Positions 6,663 to 6,712 of a DNA stretch of 6,712 bases are shown piece by piece. Each line of letters opens with the position of its first letter. Position 1 is the stretch's first letter. The DNA is taken from NCBI GenBank assembly GCA_913057765.1, contig CAJXPH010000149.1, positions 1 through 6,712 on the forward strand. Reading direction: 5' to 3'. The notes below the pieces were generated by a model. The model saw only the letters and a list, made by a program, of their open reading frames with translations. It was not told the origin of the DNA and did no database searches. A program made the position numbers and the translations under genes. Source of the DNA: an uncultured Campylobacteraceae bacterium (GTDB lineage Bacteria; Campylobacterota; Campylobacteria; Campylobacterales; Arcobacteraceae).

Positions 6663-6712
6663 CTGTCTCTTATACACATCTGACGCTGCCGACGAAGAGG
6701 ATAGTGTAGATC
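6663..6712 (+). other. Nextera read-1 adapter, full i5 index and P5 start (sequencing artefact)
   Basis: Positions 6663-6681 are CTGTCTCTTATACACATCT, the reverse complement of the Tn5 mosaic end. The read-1 tail GACGCTGCCGACGA follows at 6682-6695, then AGAGGATA at 6696-6703 (reverse complement of index TATCCTCT), then GTGTAGATC at 6704-6712, the start of the reverse-complemented P5 oligo. Positions 6663-6701 are the exact reverse complement of 1-39. This is synthetic read-through sequence, not genome. Confidence 0.98.

Noticed and set aside
1..6712. A composite or Tn5-like transposon bounded by 39-base terminal inverted repeats with the 19-base mosaic end
   Set aside because: The mosaic end is joined to the Nextera primer tail, an i5 index and P5 sequence, and no transposase is encoded. 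It is library adapter.

Overview
The window is a short assembled contig from an AT-rich bacterium (roughly a quarter G+C by eye). Every real gene lies on the minus strand, so transcription runs from high to low coordinates. The likely source is a low-GC Campylobacterota (epsilonproteobacterium), perhaps Arcobacter-like. The main clue is the Maf protein, whose ADSVV, RKAKD and KAGAIMVEG segments resemble the epsilonproteobacterial Maf form as I remember it. This placement is an inference, and no marker RNA is present.

Both ends are laboratory sequence. Positions 1-39 and 6663-6712 are Illumina Nextera read-1 adapter: the 19-base Tn5 mosaic end, the read-1 primer tail, an i5 index that reads TATCCTCT at the right end and its last six bases at the left, and at the right end the start of P5. 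The genuine insert is 40..6662. The first and last genes are cut there, and the apparent C-terminus and stop of the methyltransferase are encoded by adapter.

Layout in transcription order: (1) 6662..6487, the C-terminal end of an unrecognised protein; (2) 6494..5949, a Maf-family nucleoside triphosphate pyrophosphatase; (3) 5945..4545, a polytopic membrane protein resembling GT-C glycosyltransferases; (4) 4545..3619, a DPM1/GtrB-like family 2 glycosyltransferase with two C-terminal membrane segments; (5) 3615..2125 and (6) 2128..647, two tandem paralogous GT39/ArnT-like (PMT_2-type) membrane glycosyltransferases, about 60% identical over their first 200 residues by hand count; (7) 645..40, a class I SAM-dependent methyltransferase, truncated.

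Junctions are an 8-bp overlap, a 3-bp gap, a 1-bp overlap (TGATG), a 3-bp gap, a 4-bp overlap (ATGA) and a 1-bp gap. This suggests one operon with translational coupling. No internal promoter, terminator or RNA gene is visible, and no gene-free stretch reaches 300 bases.

Proposed logic: the GT2 enzyme loads a sugar onto polyprenyl phosphate at the cytoplasmic face. After flipping by a protein not in this window, the two or three GT-C enzymes transfer the sugar to a periplasmic acceptor (lipopolysaccharide/lipooligosaccharide, glycan or protein). The methyltransferase may modify a sugar or lipid intermediate. Maf is probably a housekeeping gene sharing the transcript. The most interesting biology is the single donor synthase next to a duplicated transferase whose copies share a strongly conserved C-terminal segment and two conserved cysteines.
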